Assembly: GCA_958450325.1 (NCBI GenBank)
Contig: OY288256.1
Span: 46,890,953 to 46,954,952, forward strand
From: Agrostemma githago
Lineage: Eukaryota; Streptophyta; Magnoliopsida; Caryophyllales; Caryophyllaceae
Reading direction: 5' to 3'
DNA length: 64,000 nt
Every line of letters begins with the position of its first letter. Position 1 is the stretch's first letter. The notes under the pieces are model-generated. The model did no database searches and was not told the DNA's origin. It saw nothing but the letters and a program-made list of their open reading frames with translations. The translations under genes were made by a program, and so were the position numbers. Positions 31,736 to 43,292 of the stretch are shown one piece after another.

Positions 31736-34700
31736 TACCTGATGTACCACTTGTCATTGGGGTTCCTAGGGTGAGACTCGAAAAGAAATCTTTCGATTAG
31801 TAATGTGCGCATTTTAGTTCGATGGTTCATGCATAACCCAAATCTTTCCCGGGCCGGTTACTTGTGACCGACGTCCCACTATACCGCGGTGCATTCCTAA
31901 ATGGGTGCGCTAAAGACTCCGATGGCGGAACTCGTATGGGTTTCACGGCATGTTCTAAGTCCAATTCGGCTTATGAAGTCCGTCCTGATTTACAAGAAAG
32001 CCGTCGTTGTTGGTATAGACCCTATTTCGACCGATCGAGACTTAGTTTAAGAGCGTACATGGTGTCGTTATACTGCTTCCATGACTACATGCTACTTGAT
32101 TTACATGTCATCTTTTTCAAAAACCGTTATTTCAAAAATGCATCTTTTCAAAATCATCCAATTTTCAAAACCCGAAATACCATCCGTTTCGTGACCCGTC
32201 TTTTCAAAAGTATCCAATTTTCAAAAAACTTGGAAAGCTGCCGAAATTTAGACTTAAGATTTGACTCAAAACAAGCCTATTTTCTAGCCGGCATGCTGCC
32301 CATTTCAAAATTCGAATTTCCAATCCACCATTCGATTTCCGAATTTTCAAAAATCAATTTCAATTTTCAAATCTTCGAGATGCCGTTTTCGATTTTCAAA
32401 TCTTCGGGATCTCATCTTCAATTTTCAAATTGTCGGAAATTCTTTTTTCGATATTCAAATTTTTAAAATTCCAAATATTTAACTTTTCAAAAACCCGGTC
32501 CTATTGGTCCACTGCCAATTTCAGGCCCATCTTCTTAATTTTCAAAATTCAATCATTTTTCAAAACCCTTCTTGTCCTTGGACCTACCGTAATTCGTGTG
32601 TCGGGTCTTTTCATGGGTCGTCGAATGTCCATAGCGTCGAAACTCCGTCGATCCTACATCACAGGTTTCCCCCCTATCCCAGTCCGCCTTATTTGACTAA
32701 GGCAAGGCTAACCAACGTAGGGCATACCCCTACCAGGAAAGCCCGTCCACACACTCGAGTCCAAACTAGAAAGTCCCACGCGACGTTTCCCTATAGCAGG
32801 ACGGTCCCCACGACCTTTCCTAAGGGAATTTTGCCCATATTTCGATCCGTTAGTCGAGTCATCCTAATTCGAGAATCCTTTAACTTAAGGGTCTACCCTA
32901 ATCGCAGGGCCACCCTTACTCGGGTCAAGTCGAGGGTCTCTAGCGTCGAAACTCTGCCGATCTTACATCGCGAGTTTCTTCCCTTACCCCGTCCGCCTTT
33001 CCTCGAGCCGAGTCAACCTTTTACAAGGCATAGCCCTATAACAAAAGGTTCGTGATCCTTACATCTAAGGGTCACTTGTCCGACACTCGAGTCTTGCCAA
33101 AACCTTCGAGCCCACTCGTGGGCTACCCTTCAGCAGAGCGATCAATCACGGTTGCTCTAAGGGTCATGTCTTACACGTGTTGTCTCACGTACCCCACTTT
33201 TGAGCCACTTAGATGTCACACCATCTGGGTCCTATCAGAGTCTTTACTCTCACTCGGGGGCTGTCCTCCACCCGAGCAGTCAACCACGGTCACCTTAAGG
33301 GGTACCTTACGTTCATCATACACCGGCGTCCTTATGATGCCTTCTTGGAGTCGTACATATGCTACGAACACTCGAGTCTCCTAAAGGTTTAGGTCGTCAC
33401 GGTTGGGTCCAAGCACGCGACGCGGTCAAACACGGTCGCCCCATTTTCGGACTCACCTGCATGCAGCTCAGATCTTATGATCGAGTCTGAGCCAGGGTTG
33501 TTACCTTGTCTAGGTCAACGTTTGAGTTTCCCAACTCAAGGGTCTTTGTCATCCCATCACCCCGGGTCGTGTCTAGTTTGACTCCCTCTCTTGCACTTGC
33601 GGAAAGCCGAGTTTAGGCGAGTTCTAACACCTGTCGTTCTCTCCAATCAAGGACCTTAAAAAAAAACAACAACCAACCGAGCATCCGAAGTCCGGATTTG
33701 ATTCGAGTCTAAGTATGAGTCCGAGTCTAGGATACCCTACATCCTCATCCCTAAGTCGGAGTCAGAGTCATTTGCGTTCTGTCTTCTTTTAAAAAATTCA
33801 ATAAAATCAGCTTTCAATATTCTATCTCCACTATATGCTTTCCCTATGTGTTTCCGAGAACATGATGAACACCATCATACACTTTGAGCACATGCACGTG
33901 ACTATTATAGGCACATCTATAAAGACTGCAGGAAATCAAGACCCGTGTTTTCCTTTACCAGTTCCATCTCTAACATAGAAAGCCACATACATAAGTACCC
34001 TTATTAGCAGGAGCGGTATCGAATCCTTTGACAAATCTAGGTAGTCTCCTAGTTTTGGTTCAAGACGGGAGGCAAGCCTATTTCCCACAATAAATACCCC
34101 TCCAATAAGATCAACCAATCCCTACCTTAGGTGTTAGTCTGACCGACAGAAAAAAGAGAAAAAAAGCTGGACAAAAAAAAAAAATCAAAAGTTCAAGAAA
34201 AAAAAGCAAAAGGCCAAAACAAAAAAGCAGGCCATCATAAAAAAAAAGAGGCATCCATGACCAAGGTTAAACGGTCAACTAGACCGAGGCTAAGAGGTCA
34301 ACCCAAAGAATTCAAAAATCCATGACCGTGGTTAACAGTCAGCCCAAGTGAAAGTTCTTTGACCGGGGTACGGTCAATTCAAAAGTTATCAATGCCCATA
34401 CCATCAAATAGGGGAGAAACAATCAAGCTGGTCAACTAACACCACATCTAGCCTTCCCACATTACAACCCTCAAGACCTTCCCGAGACCTAGGCTAGGAG
34501 ACAGCCCGGAATTTTGAGGATTCAAGCTCCATAGGATACCCTAACCATTAAAGCCGGACATGGAAATCAGATCCCGAATTATCAAACCTACCCCGATCGA
34601 AGTCCGAGTCATTTTTACTCGACTTCCCCATTTCCTACCACGTTACAATACCTTACCCTCGAAGCCTTAGCTCCACAAATCGAGCTCCAGATTTCGAATC

Positions 34701-36368
34701 ATCAAAGCCACTTACGACCTAGCATCACATTTCCAAAAACATCCAAACCAGTTACCAGCCCCAAACACGGGAACTCAACCTGCGGTCGGCATAGAACATG
34801 CCCGAATAGTTCACACCACCTTTGGGGCTATCCCGGAGAACGCTCACTATCACAGGATCAACATCCTAACTATTCTAGCCCTTTGATCAAGACATCATTG
34901 GGAATGCACCTAGCTTACACCATCACTATGGCTAGTTACACACAAAGCCCTAATAAACTAGGCACCATAACATATCTTCCAATTCACTGAACTACGGCTT
35001 GGTTTGATTTCACCACACGTGAATATGTAGGCAGCCTTTCAACAGAGGCACAACCACCCACATTGACACATTAAAAAAAAACACCGTCATTCCTATCACG
35101 ATACTGTCATGTTCTCAACAGCTAGCTTGGTTGTCCTGGGGGCTTCTCTTAGGCAGAAGACCTCCATCCACTCACATAATCCAAATACTTTCAAAATCTA
35201 GCCACCTTTCTACAGTGTGTCCTAGCACTCGGCTTAGTCGAAGACAAGAATCTGTCAGGGACTCGAAACAACACCCACTTTGGGAGTATACCCTAAAACC
35301 AAGAATCCAAAAGAGCACTAGTCTAAAGCATTGCTGCTACTGAGCCCTGTCGTTACAAAGTACATATCTTTCCAATTCCGAGGATTCGACCATGTTGCCA
35401 CTCGCCTAGGCTACGGAATAGCGCAACTTAAGAGTCTTGTCTTCTTAGATGGCCCACCCCCTACCGAGTCACGGTCCAACTCCTCGAGAATCCGTTCGTG
35501 TCTGTCAACTCGTTCTGTCACGTCTAGAGTCGAGTTTGTCGGTATGCCTCTCTCTTCAAATTCTCATTTTAAAACTTACAAAACTTAGCCATTTGAAAAA
35601 AATCCTTTTCGATAAGGTCAAATTTCAGTCTATTTAAACTGCAAATTTCTTTTCTACCCCTTTCAATTTTGAAAACCTATCTCCTAGCACGTGAGTTGCT
35701 TTCAGGACTTCGATTTTCAAAATGAAACAAAAATCATTTTCCCCAGCGCAAGTCACTCTATAGATGTTAACTGCATTTCCTGTATGCTATCTTGCTATCT
35801 GCTATATTTGCTATTTCTGCCTATATATCTAACATTTCAGGTACTAGCTTGTGCTTCCCAAAGGAACATCAAGTTTTTACTTCCCCAGCGTGAGTCGGTG
35901 TTTTGCCTAAATGTTACATACAAATTGCTATGTGTCGGCATCATACAGGTACACCCAGACTCGAGAAGGAAGTCTCCTCGCAAAAACCCCCAGTGGAAAG
36001 CTCAGGCGACATTTCTACTAAAGAATCGGGATGTGTCTGCAAACGGACACACGCATAGCTTCCTATGCAAGCTCCCGCGTAATTCTGAATCGGGATGTGT
36101 CTGCAAACGGACACACCCATAGCTTCCTAGGCAAGCTCCCGCGCAGCTCCAAGATGGGATGTGTCTGCAAACGGGCACACCAAAGGCTTCTTAGGCAAGT
36201 CCCCACGGAGCTATTAGCATCAACTCAGGTATGATTTCTATCTTATGGCTAGCGAGCCCTTTTACGCAAGTCTAATGGATTATAAACGACCCGATCGGAA
36301 GTTTGCCAGGTTTTAATCCTTGATTGGCCTGGTAGCTACTCTGACTTTCGCCTTGTCCAAGCCTCAGT
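31736..36368 (+). other. Non-coding interior of LARD copy 1
   Basis: No conserved protein domain was found. It has TTTTCAAAAT-rich sequence (32110-32560), two units of a 138-bp repeat (33111 and 33249), A-rich stretches (34150-34260), and a 64-bp tandem repeat near its 3' end. The same order of blocks recurs in LARD copy 2 from 57641 onward. Apparent ORFs of up to 200 codons are not conserved as frames between the two copies as far as I can see. Confidence 0.8.
36028..36219 (+). repeat. 64-bp tandem repeat, three copies, in the LARD copy 1 3' region
   Basis: GGGATGTGTCTGCAAACGG recurs at 36028, 36092 and 36156, each followed by ACACAC, ATAGCTTCCTA and GCAAGCTCCCGCG variants. It lies about 170 bp upstream of the PPT. 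LARD copy 2 has a different array in the same place. Confidence 0.93.
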
Positions 36369-36382
36369 CAAAGTGGGGGCTC
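36369..36382 (+). promoter_or_regulatory. Polypurine tract of LARD copy 1
   Basis: CAAAGTGGGGGCTC directly precedes the 3' LTR. The same tract precedes the 3' LTR of copy 2 at 62821 and, on minus, the LTR ending at 3066. Confidence 0.85.
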
Positions 36383-38784
36383 TGTAGACACCCACATTTT
36401 GACCGCCAGGTGTCTATAGTAGTTCCCAAAAAACACCCGATGATGATCAGACGTAAACATAGCTTAATACGCTCGATCTCGGACTCGGAATCAATAGTAG
36501 TTGGCACGAGCTTTTAGTAGTAAAAATCTCACCAAACCGACCTCAAATTCAGGCCCAGACCAGTGGGTCGTTTCCGTGGGCTTTTAGCGGAGTAAAACAC
36601 CAGTGGGTCGTTTCCAGTCAAATGAGACTAATTTGGGTCAAAACCGAGACCAAGGGCAAAACCGTCTTTTAGCGACCGAGTCAAAACCCGGTCAAAGACA
36701 TTCCCGAGCCAAAAATATCTGTCACGCGACATTCGAGAATCCGATTCGAAGTCAGATTCCTTACAAAAATCAGCTACAAAAAATATTAAACAGTTTCATA
36801 AGAGATAAAAATCGATCTCCAAAAGGAGACTTCTACCCGGCTCAGACCCACTCGATCGAGTGGACCGGCCACTCGGTCGAGTGAGCCCATAAAAAACGCC
36901 AAATCCACCGTTAGATTAGGCACTTGATCGAGTGTTGTGCACTACTCGATCGAGTGACCTTCTTTTCAGCCAAAAACCGGGTGTTTCTTCCCATGCAAGT
37001 AACCTTTTCCTATCCAAAGACGGAATCTCACTTCATCCCAACCGGTTGTTTTCTTCCTTTGCAAGATATCAATCTCCTATCCCAAGTCGGTATTTCATCC
37101 TATAAATACCCCACCCCCGCAACACAATTTCATACATCTATCCCATCAACAATTCACAACACAACAATTCCAATCCCGACATACGCAAATTACAACCCTG
37201 AATTCCAGCAATACTAGGCATATTATATTCCGATCTTTCCTCTAGAAACCCTATAGGATTCCCAACCATTCACAACCCGAAATTCTAGGCAATTTTAGTA
37301 AAACCATATACAAAACCGAGAGCAAAACTCGTCAAATCTCCTCCCTAACCATACACACCATAATTCACCTATATATATCTTAACGCTCCCGCGCCTAGGC
37401 CGCTACTACGAGTCCTTTTTCAAGATAATTAAGCATGTAGGTTGAGGGTGTTGCAAAAATCCTGACTTCTCCCTTTCCTTCTCTTTCTCTCGTCCGTCCG
37501 TCTTTTTATACAGGTCGTCGTCACGTTCTTTTTATTTATTTTCTCATTCCTAATATCGATATTATCGTACTATTTTCAACAAAGCGTCGTCCCTAAGGAT
37601 TCGATATCGACTCTATTGTCGAATATCAGATCATTACAACGCGGAGGGATTTATTTTGATTCAAAACAATTTCTAAAAACAACTTTTCTTTTCTAACAAT
37701 CACTCTAAATATTGGATATCGATTTCGTAGTCGAACATCAAATATTTACAAGCCTTGAAAATTTCAAGTCGGGTATAAATTGTGCCATATTTTTACACGA
37801 CTTAGCGAAATTATCGTTTTTCAAAAATTAAAAGCAATTTCGAGATCAATACTGAAATTGCGAATCGAGGCACCACTCAAACAGGGGGCACTCGATCGAG
37901 AGCCATAGCCACTCGGTCGAGTGACACCCCAAAAAACCGGCAATTTTTTTTCAAGGGACACTCGACCGAGTCCTTCCATGACTCGGCCGAGTAGCCCCAT
38001 TTACGCCTAAATAAACACGTCTTACACGCTACAAGTCTCGACAAACCTTTTTCAAACGATTTCGGTCAACACGTGCCAAGTCTATCACGTGAATCTAGTC
38101 CTTTCAAAGCCGCATCGTTTCATGCTTACATCTTCTAACTTGTTCTATTCGTTATTATCGCAATTGTTGTATCGTTTTCCGGGTGGTATGCCGCTCGTAT
38201 ATTGTAACCTGTTCTTTCTTCCATTGTTCGTTTTATTATACTAAAATCAACATCGCATGCTAAAACAACTTTGACATTAGTTTAGATGCATTAAACGACG
38301 TAGTTAAACAAAATTCACAAGTTTAGTCAAAACGCTCTTTGCATATCATTCAACCTTCAAACTAACGCGCGTACACCAAAAACGAACGATATCTTAGTAA
38401 AGGACGCTAAGTGCGGGCGGGGTTGGGTGTTCTTTGTGAACTTCCCAACACGTACCCTCACCCCTTACTTAGAACCGTGGTTTCCGGATGTCCGAAACCA
38501 TTGACATACGAGAGTCATTCAATATACGGTATCCGATAATGTCGGTATCGGTATCGCAACGCAAAGGGACGAACCCAATAAAATTTGAAATCGGAATGAG
38601 TCGTACTTTGTGCGCGGCCCACTACGACATAGAGTGGGTTCGAACAGGTCCGAATTCCCACAAAATTCGGTGGCGACTCCAACTTTGATTTAAATTTCAA
38701 ACCAAGATCCATCTCACATGAGATTCATTCGCCGCCCCAAACCCGCGCGTGGCCGCGTCGGGGTGGACCTATGTCATGTCCACA
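36383..38784 (+). repeat. 3' LTR of LARD copy 1
   Basis: 2402 bp, TGTAGACACC to ATGTCCACA. It lacks about 90 bp present in the 5' LTR (near 30450-30540) and carries an extra short duplication of the CCAGTGGGTCGTTTCC block at about 36558-36616. It is followed by the TSD ATAAT. Confidence 0.93.
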
Positions 38785-38789
38785 ATAAT

Positions 38790-40621
38790 GCACTCGATTA
38801 GACAATTTAAACAAATCTCAAATGACTATCTTTTATCTTATATATTACTAGAAGTTACATTGATGTATCTACTTACTTATGAATAGTGGCTAGAAAGCAA
38901 ACGTAAAGAATTAAATGGAACGGAGGAAGATGTATAAGCCTAATCCAATTGACGATCGACGGAAATATAATATCTCATAAAAGGTTTTAGTTTATTTTGA
39001 TAACTAGTGTAAGCGTGTAACACTCGTGGTAAACCACAGAAGTTTATTGATGTCTCTATTAACAATGTTGAAATATTATAAGGTTTATTATCAACGTTGA
39101 ACATATTGGAGTGAAAACATTTGTGTTATAGCGTTAGACATAATTACGAAGGATATGTGTTGACGTACATACGTAAATATGACAAAAGATTTGATCGCTT
39201 GCTCAATTAATTTTATCTCTCTAATAACCCTCTCCCTTCTCTCTAAAAGAAAACCAAATGAAAGCCCTAAGTTTCCTCCACTACCGCTGCCACCACCCAT
39301 ATTTCCTTCTATCTTCCAATCTTTGCTGGAGATGGGGCTTAATATAGCTCAATCTCCGGCCCTCTGATGAAACTCGAAGCTTTGATGTCCATTTGCTTGG
39401 TCCCTTTGTCTGTCCATTGGTCGCTGATTGTCCATTCCGTTATCATGCATGCTCTTTTTCGTTGTTTGTGGTTTGGTGTTTTGTGGAGTTTAATTCTGCC
39501 TCCTTGTGGCTGATCATTCCAGCGGTTGTCGACCAGCAGATCCTCGCCGTGTAGGTCTGTGTTGGTCTTTTTTTTGGGTTTGTTGTTGGTCCGTTTGTTT
39601 AGGTGGTCAGTTCGATCATGTTCACGAACCTTTCCTGGTCTTGGTCGACTGCTAGAGGGTGCCCCCCCCGATATGTCAAATTTTGTCTAGCTAGAGTCTC
39701 CCTTGGTTTCGTTTGTTCCTGTTTGGTCCTAGCTAGTTGTTCCCCTTCCCAACCTTAGCTTTTGTTGGACTGATTACGTCTGGGCTTCTGTTTCGTAGTG
39801 GTTAGGGTCGTAGTCTACTTAGTTCCCGTCGGCTCTACGGTTTTTTAAGGGTTGGGTTGGTTTTTGATTTGACGACCTATGTTGTTTTAGGATTGGGTCG
39901 GTTTTCTTGTTCTGCGTTGGTGGCTTGTCGTGCCTTTGTCGCCTTGTTTTCGAGGTTTTTTTTTTGCGTTGATGGTTTAGATCTCAGTGCATGTGGTCTT
40001 TTGACTTCATTTTATCTTATGGTGTTCTTAGCTACGTTTTGATAGGAGTGAGATTGTCTTGGAGATAGGTTAGATCATGGTATTGTGTGGTTTGGTTATG
40101 GTGGTGGTTCTCCTTCTTCATCTGAGTCGTTTTAAGAATTATGATGTTGCCTTGTTTTTTCTTAATAATCTCCATTAAGGGAATACATTGTAGGTTAAAT
40201 GGCTTCGTTCCTTATGGCCTTTATGAGTTCACTATGGTGTTTGGGCGCCTTGGTTGTGCGGGTTCCGCTCCTGAGTCCTTATTTAGGGTAGCCTGGTGTT
40301 GATCTGTGGTTTGGTTGAGTGACTTTACTGTATCTGTCTCGTCAATTGGGGGTTGCTCCACGGTTTAATTTTTTGGCCTTATTAGGCGTGTTCGACCTCC
40401 AAAATGCAGGAGTTTTATCTCCATTGTGGACATGTTTTCTAGGCCTGTTATTCACGTTTCCTTTCTAGGTCTTTATGACGTAAATACATTTTGCTTGTGT
40501 CAGTCATTCCATCAACGATCAATTGGAGTTTTAAGCCTCGATGATGATGTGTTGATTGTTAACGTTCGTGCCCAAGCTACTGGTTTCCCACAGCAAGCCT
40601 ACCTTGACCTTTGGACAATGT
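38790..40621. other. Gene-poor region, AT-rich then T/G-rich, unrecognised
   Basis: To about 39180 it is AT-rich. From 39190 it becomes rich in T, G and pyrimidine tracts, somewhat like a plant LINE untranslated region, but no LINE protein, element end or host gene could be recognised. Short ORFs here have no recognisable product. Confidence 0.35.
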
Positions 40622-40967
40622 GGTCTCTTTTTGTTTAGGCCGATATTATGTTCTTTTTTTTTGTTATTGTTTTATGTCATCTTTCGATCCATGTGCAAAA
40701 GACCATACATTATAGTGTTTGCTCTTAACATGTTGATAAGTGTAGTTTTTAGTGCCTATTTGTTATGTTTGGTCCCGGTTTCTCTTGTAAAATCGGTCTC
40801 TTTTTGTTTAGGCCGATATTATGTTCTTTTTTTTTGTTATTGTTTTATGTCATCTTTCGATCCATGTGCAAAAGACCATACATTATAGTGTTTGCTCTTA
40901 ACATGTTGATAAGTGTAGTTTTTAGTGCCTATTTGTTATGTTTGGTCCCGGTTTCTCTTGTAAAATC
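40622..40967. repeat. 173-bp perfect tandem duplication
   Basis: 40622-40794 and 40795-40967 appear identical base for base, starting GGTCTCTTTTTGTTTAGGCC and ending TCTTGTAAAATC. Sequence identity implies a very recent duplication or an assembly artefact. Confidence 0.92.
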
Positions 40968-43064
40968 GCTCTTTGGAGCGGTTTCTGGGCTACTTATGCT
41001 TCTTCTAGTTCGTTTTAGGTTCCCAAGACCATTCATGGAGAATTGGAACGATTTCGACTCGTTTCCTACACTTTTGGAGCCAACGAAGAGAAGGAACGAT
41101 CACTCGGTGCCTTAGATTCGATCCCGAGACCTTGGGACCCATTCCCGAGCCCCTTAGACTCGATCCCGAGCTCCGAGAATCGATGAGAAGCCCATGAGAA
41201 GCAAGAAGGGACCTTTATGATCATATTTGAGGTCTACAAGACCCTTCCCGGGCGGGAAGAGTAGCCTTCCCGGTCGGGAAGGAGTGCATGAATACATCGG
41301 CCATTGTTGAGCCTTCCCGGCCGAGACCAAGTGTCATCTCGGTCGGGACCAGCCTTCCCGGCCGAGACCAAATGTCTTCCCGGTCGGGAAGAGGGTGCTG
41401 TAGCCGCGTGACTTCTTCTTTTTTTTTGGTAAAATGTGAAATGGTATAGATAAAGAATTTACAACTGATCAGAAATAGCTGATCAACACGTTTTCAGGAT
41501 ACACAAATAAAAACAAACAGAAACAAGTGAAAATCAATTGTTCCGTAGTCTACTCCAATAACCATCCTTCTGAATCAAATGGGGCAGTTTTGCTTTCATC
41601 CTCTTCTTGGCCTATTGGATAACTAAGTTAGCCACCAGATTAGGCATTTTCAGCACATAGTTCACTCTCACATTATTCCTTTGCATCCAGACCTGGTAAT
41701 GTACAGCAGTCCACAGCATCGTGTGTAACTTATGCTTCAGCGTATGCAACCGATTCGCACCTACCATGGAGATATTCAATTTAAAACCACACCAATCCTC
41801 AACATGTCTAATAACCTGGGCACTATACACGCATTCAAAAAATAAATGCTCAATGGTCTCCGTATCAGTCTCACAAAGACAGCATTCTTCCTCCTGACAG
41901 AATCCTAGTTCATGTAATCCCAGTTCGCGTGACTTCTTTTCATTCTCCTTCACTCTTGTAACCTTATATATACCCTTTCTTTGTATTGTTTAAGCACCTT
42001 AGACTCCTCTACATTATTCTAAACCCTAGATAGACTTCCTCCTCTCATTAGCTTAATCTTTCCTTAAACTTTTGTTAATCTTAGATTAATCCTAGTAATT
42101 AGTCTTGTATTAAGGAGATTCTTGAAGACTCATCCAAGATTGACAACCTTGGGAGATTTATTTGGGTTTTTTCTTATTAATACAAGTTCTCATCTTTTCA
42201 TCCTCTTGTTAGTTGGTATAATCTCTTTTCTCTTAATCTTTGTTAATCTTTCAAGTTTTAATCTTTATTCATTGTTTATTGTTCTTGTTAGTTCATAATG
42301 AATGTTTTGTTATCTAAGTTGATTTCTCTTGATAGTGTTAGATTTAGTTTCATTATGTGTGAGTAGACTCTTTGTGGGGTTAGTAGGGGGATTAAGTGTG
42401 GATTATGGGTAATTAGGGTTTGATTAAGGGAAAAGGTGGAATCTTTGTTACTAGTCACATGTTGAGCACTCTATGTGTTTGTTGAATTGCTTGTGTAAGT
42501 TGTAGTGGCCATGCTTCTCATACTTGGTTTCATCTTCTCATTTTGTAATCGATTTGTGGTTGAATGCTTGTGTTTTGGGTAATATCTTGCATGAGTATTC
42601 GGGTCTAGTCTTTGACACGAGAGTGCGGACTTTGGCTTTGACGCGAGAGCGCGGACCGACCTTAGTAACTAGGTGAAACCTACACCCTTGACCTCCCAAC
42701 TATCCAACTACACTTATGAACCCAACCTAACCCTACTCCTTCCCATATTTGATTTCTCTACCTCTTTAGTCGATCACTTTCTCTAGTTTATTTGTCTAGT
42801 TAATCTTAGTTGTTTCAATTAGTACAGGTTATATCTCTTATCATTGTTAGTCCATTTTCATCTCCTCCAACCATCATAGATAATCAATTCTCGTTAGTTA
42901 GTCTCCCTCTGTGTTGTGTTTGTAATTTAGTCTTGTTTGTGAGTCGACCCTAGTCTAGACACCCATAACTGTCTCCGTGGATATCGACCCGACTTACTCT
43001 AGCTACTAGTTAGGTATAGTTGGTATACTTGATCGGTAGGACCCACGGCAAATCCCTACCATCA
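40968..43064 (+). mobile_element. Athila-like 5' LTR (start uncertain), split by a LINE
   Basis: The right end is firm: ...CCCTACCATCA followed by a tRNA-Asp-type PBS. The left end could not be fixed; 41000 is a rough guess. It contains repeated CCTTCCCGG(T/C)CGGGAAG near-palindromes at about 41235-41400 and a TATA-like TTATATATACC at about 41964, then a pyrimidine-rich leader. Subtracting the LINE leaves about 1.5 kb, a usual Athila LTR size. No 3' LTR is in the window. Confidence 0.7.
41418..41925 (-). mobile_element. 5'-truncated LINE with zf-RVT fragment, inserted in the Athila LTR
   Basis: Read on minus, it encodes the C-terminal zinc-binding part of a LINE RT protein (CCLCETDTETIEH, LFFECVYS, YQVWMQRNN) and ends in an A-run (T-run at about 41418-41427 on plus). 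The 13-bp flanks CGCGTGACTTCTT at 41405-41417 and 41926-41938 are identical, a LINE-type target-site duplication. Only about 500 bp of the element was inserted. Confidence 0.93.
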
Positions 43065-43067
43065 ATT

Positions 43068-43085
43068 TGACGCCGTTGCCGGGGG
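43068..43085 (+). promoter_or_regulatory. PBS of the Athila-like element
   Basis: TGACGCCGTTGCCGGGGG closely matches the TGGCGCCGTTGCCGGGGA PBS of Athila-type elements (tRNA-Asp). It starts three bases after the LTR end. Confidence 0.8.
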
Positions 43086-43292
43086 CGGTGCATGTTTAGA
43101 CTTAGTTTACTTATTAGCTTGACTTAGTTATCCCTCTTGTGTTCTTTTTCTATCTTTTGTGCATATTTGTAGGCTTTTTCTTTGTTTTTATTGTTTTCTT
43201 TTTTCTTTGTCTTCCGTTGTGCTCGTTTATTGTCTTTGCTTAGTGCCCCATAAAGCACTAGGTGTTCTCACGTTTGTTCAAGTGTGTAGTGC

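Larger units (their letters stand above)
29249..38784 (+). mobile_element. Complete large non-coding LTR retrotransposon (LARD-like), copy 1
   Basis: LTRs 29249-31714 and 36383-38784 are flanked by the TSD ATAAT (29244-29248, 38785-38789). PBS and PPT are in place. The 4.7-kb interior has no gag, protease, RT, RNase H or integrase motif in any frame. The PBS (TGGCGACTCCGCTGGGGA) and the LTR ends suggest a Tat/Ogre-related family mobilised by another element. The two LTRs differ by a ~90-bp deletion in the 3' copy near 37630, a ~35-bp insertion near 36560 and scattered substitutions, so this copy is clearly older than the Copia insertion further right. Confidence 0.93.

Noticed and set aside
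31864..33384. ORFs of up to 200 codons in the LARD interiors (also 57913-58816)
   Set aside because: Corresponding frames in the two copies are interrupted differently and the translations are Phe/Ser/Lys-rich low-complexity from TTTTCAAAAT repeats, so they are not supported as genes.
39178..39367. Possible LINE 5' untranslated region or small gene at 39190-40620
   Set aside because: Composition is suggestive but no LINE ORF1 or endonuclease, element end or TSD could be found, so it is listed only as unrecognised.
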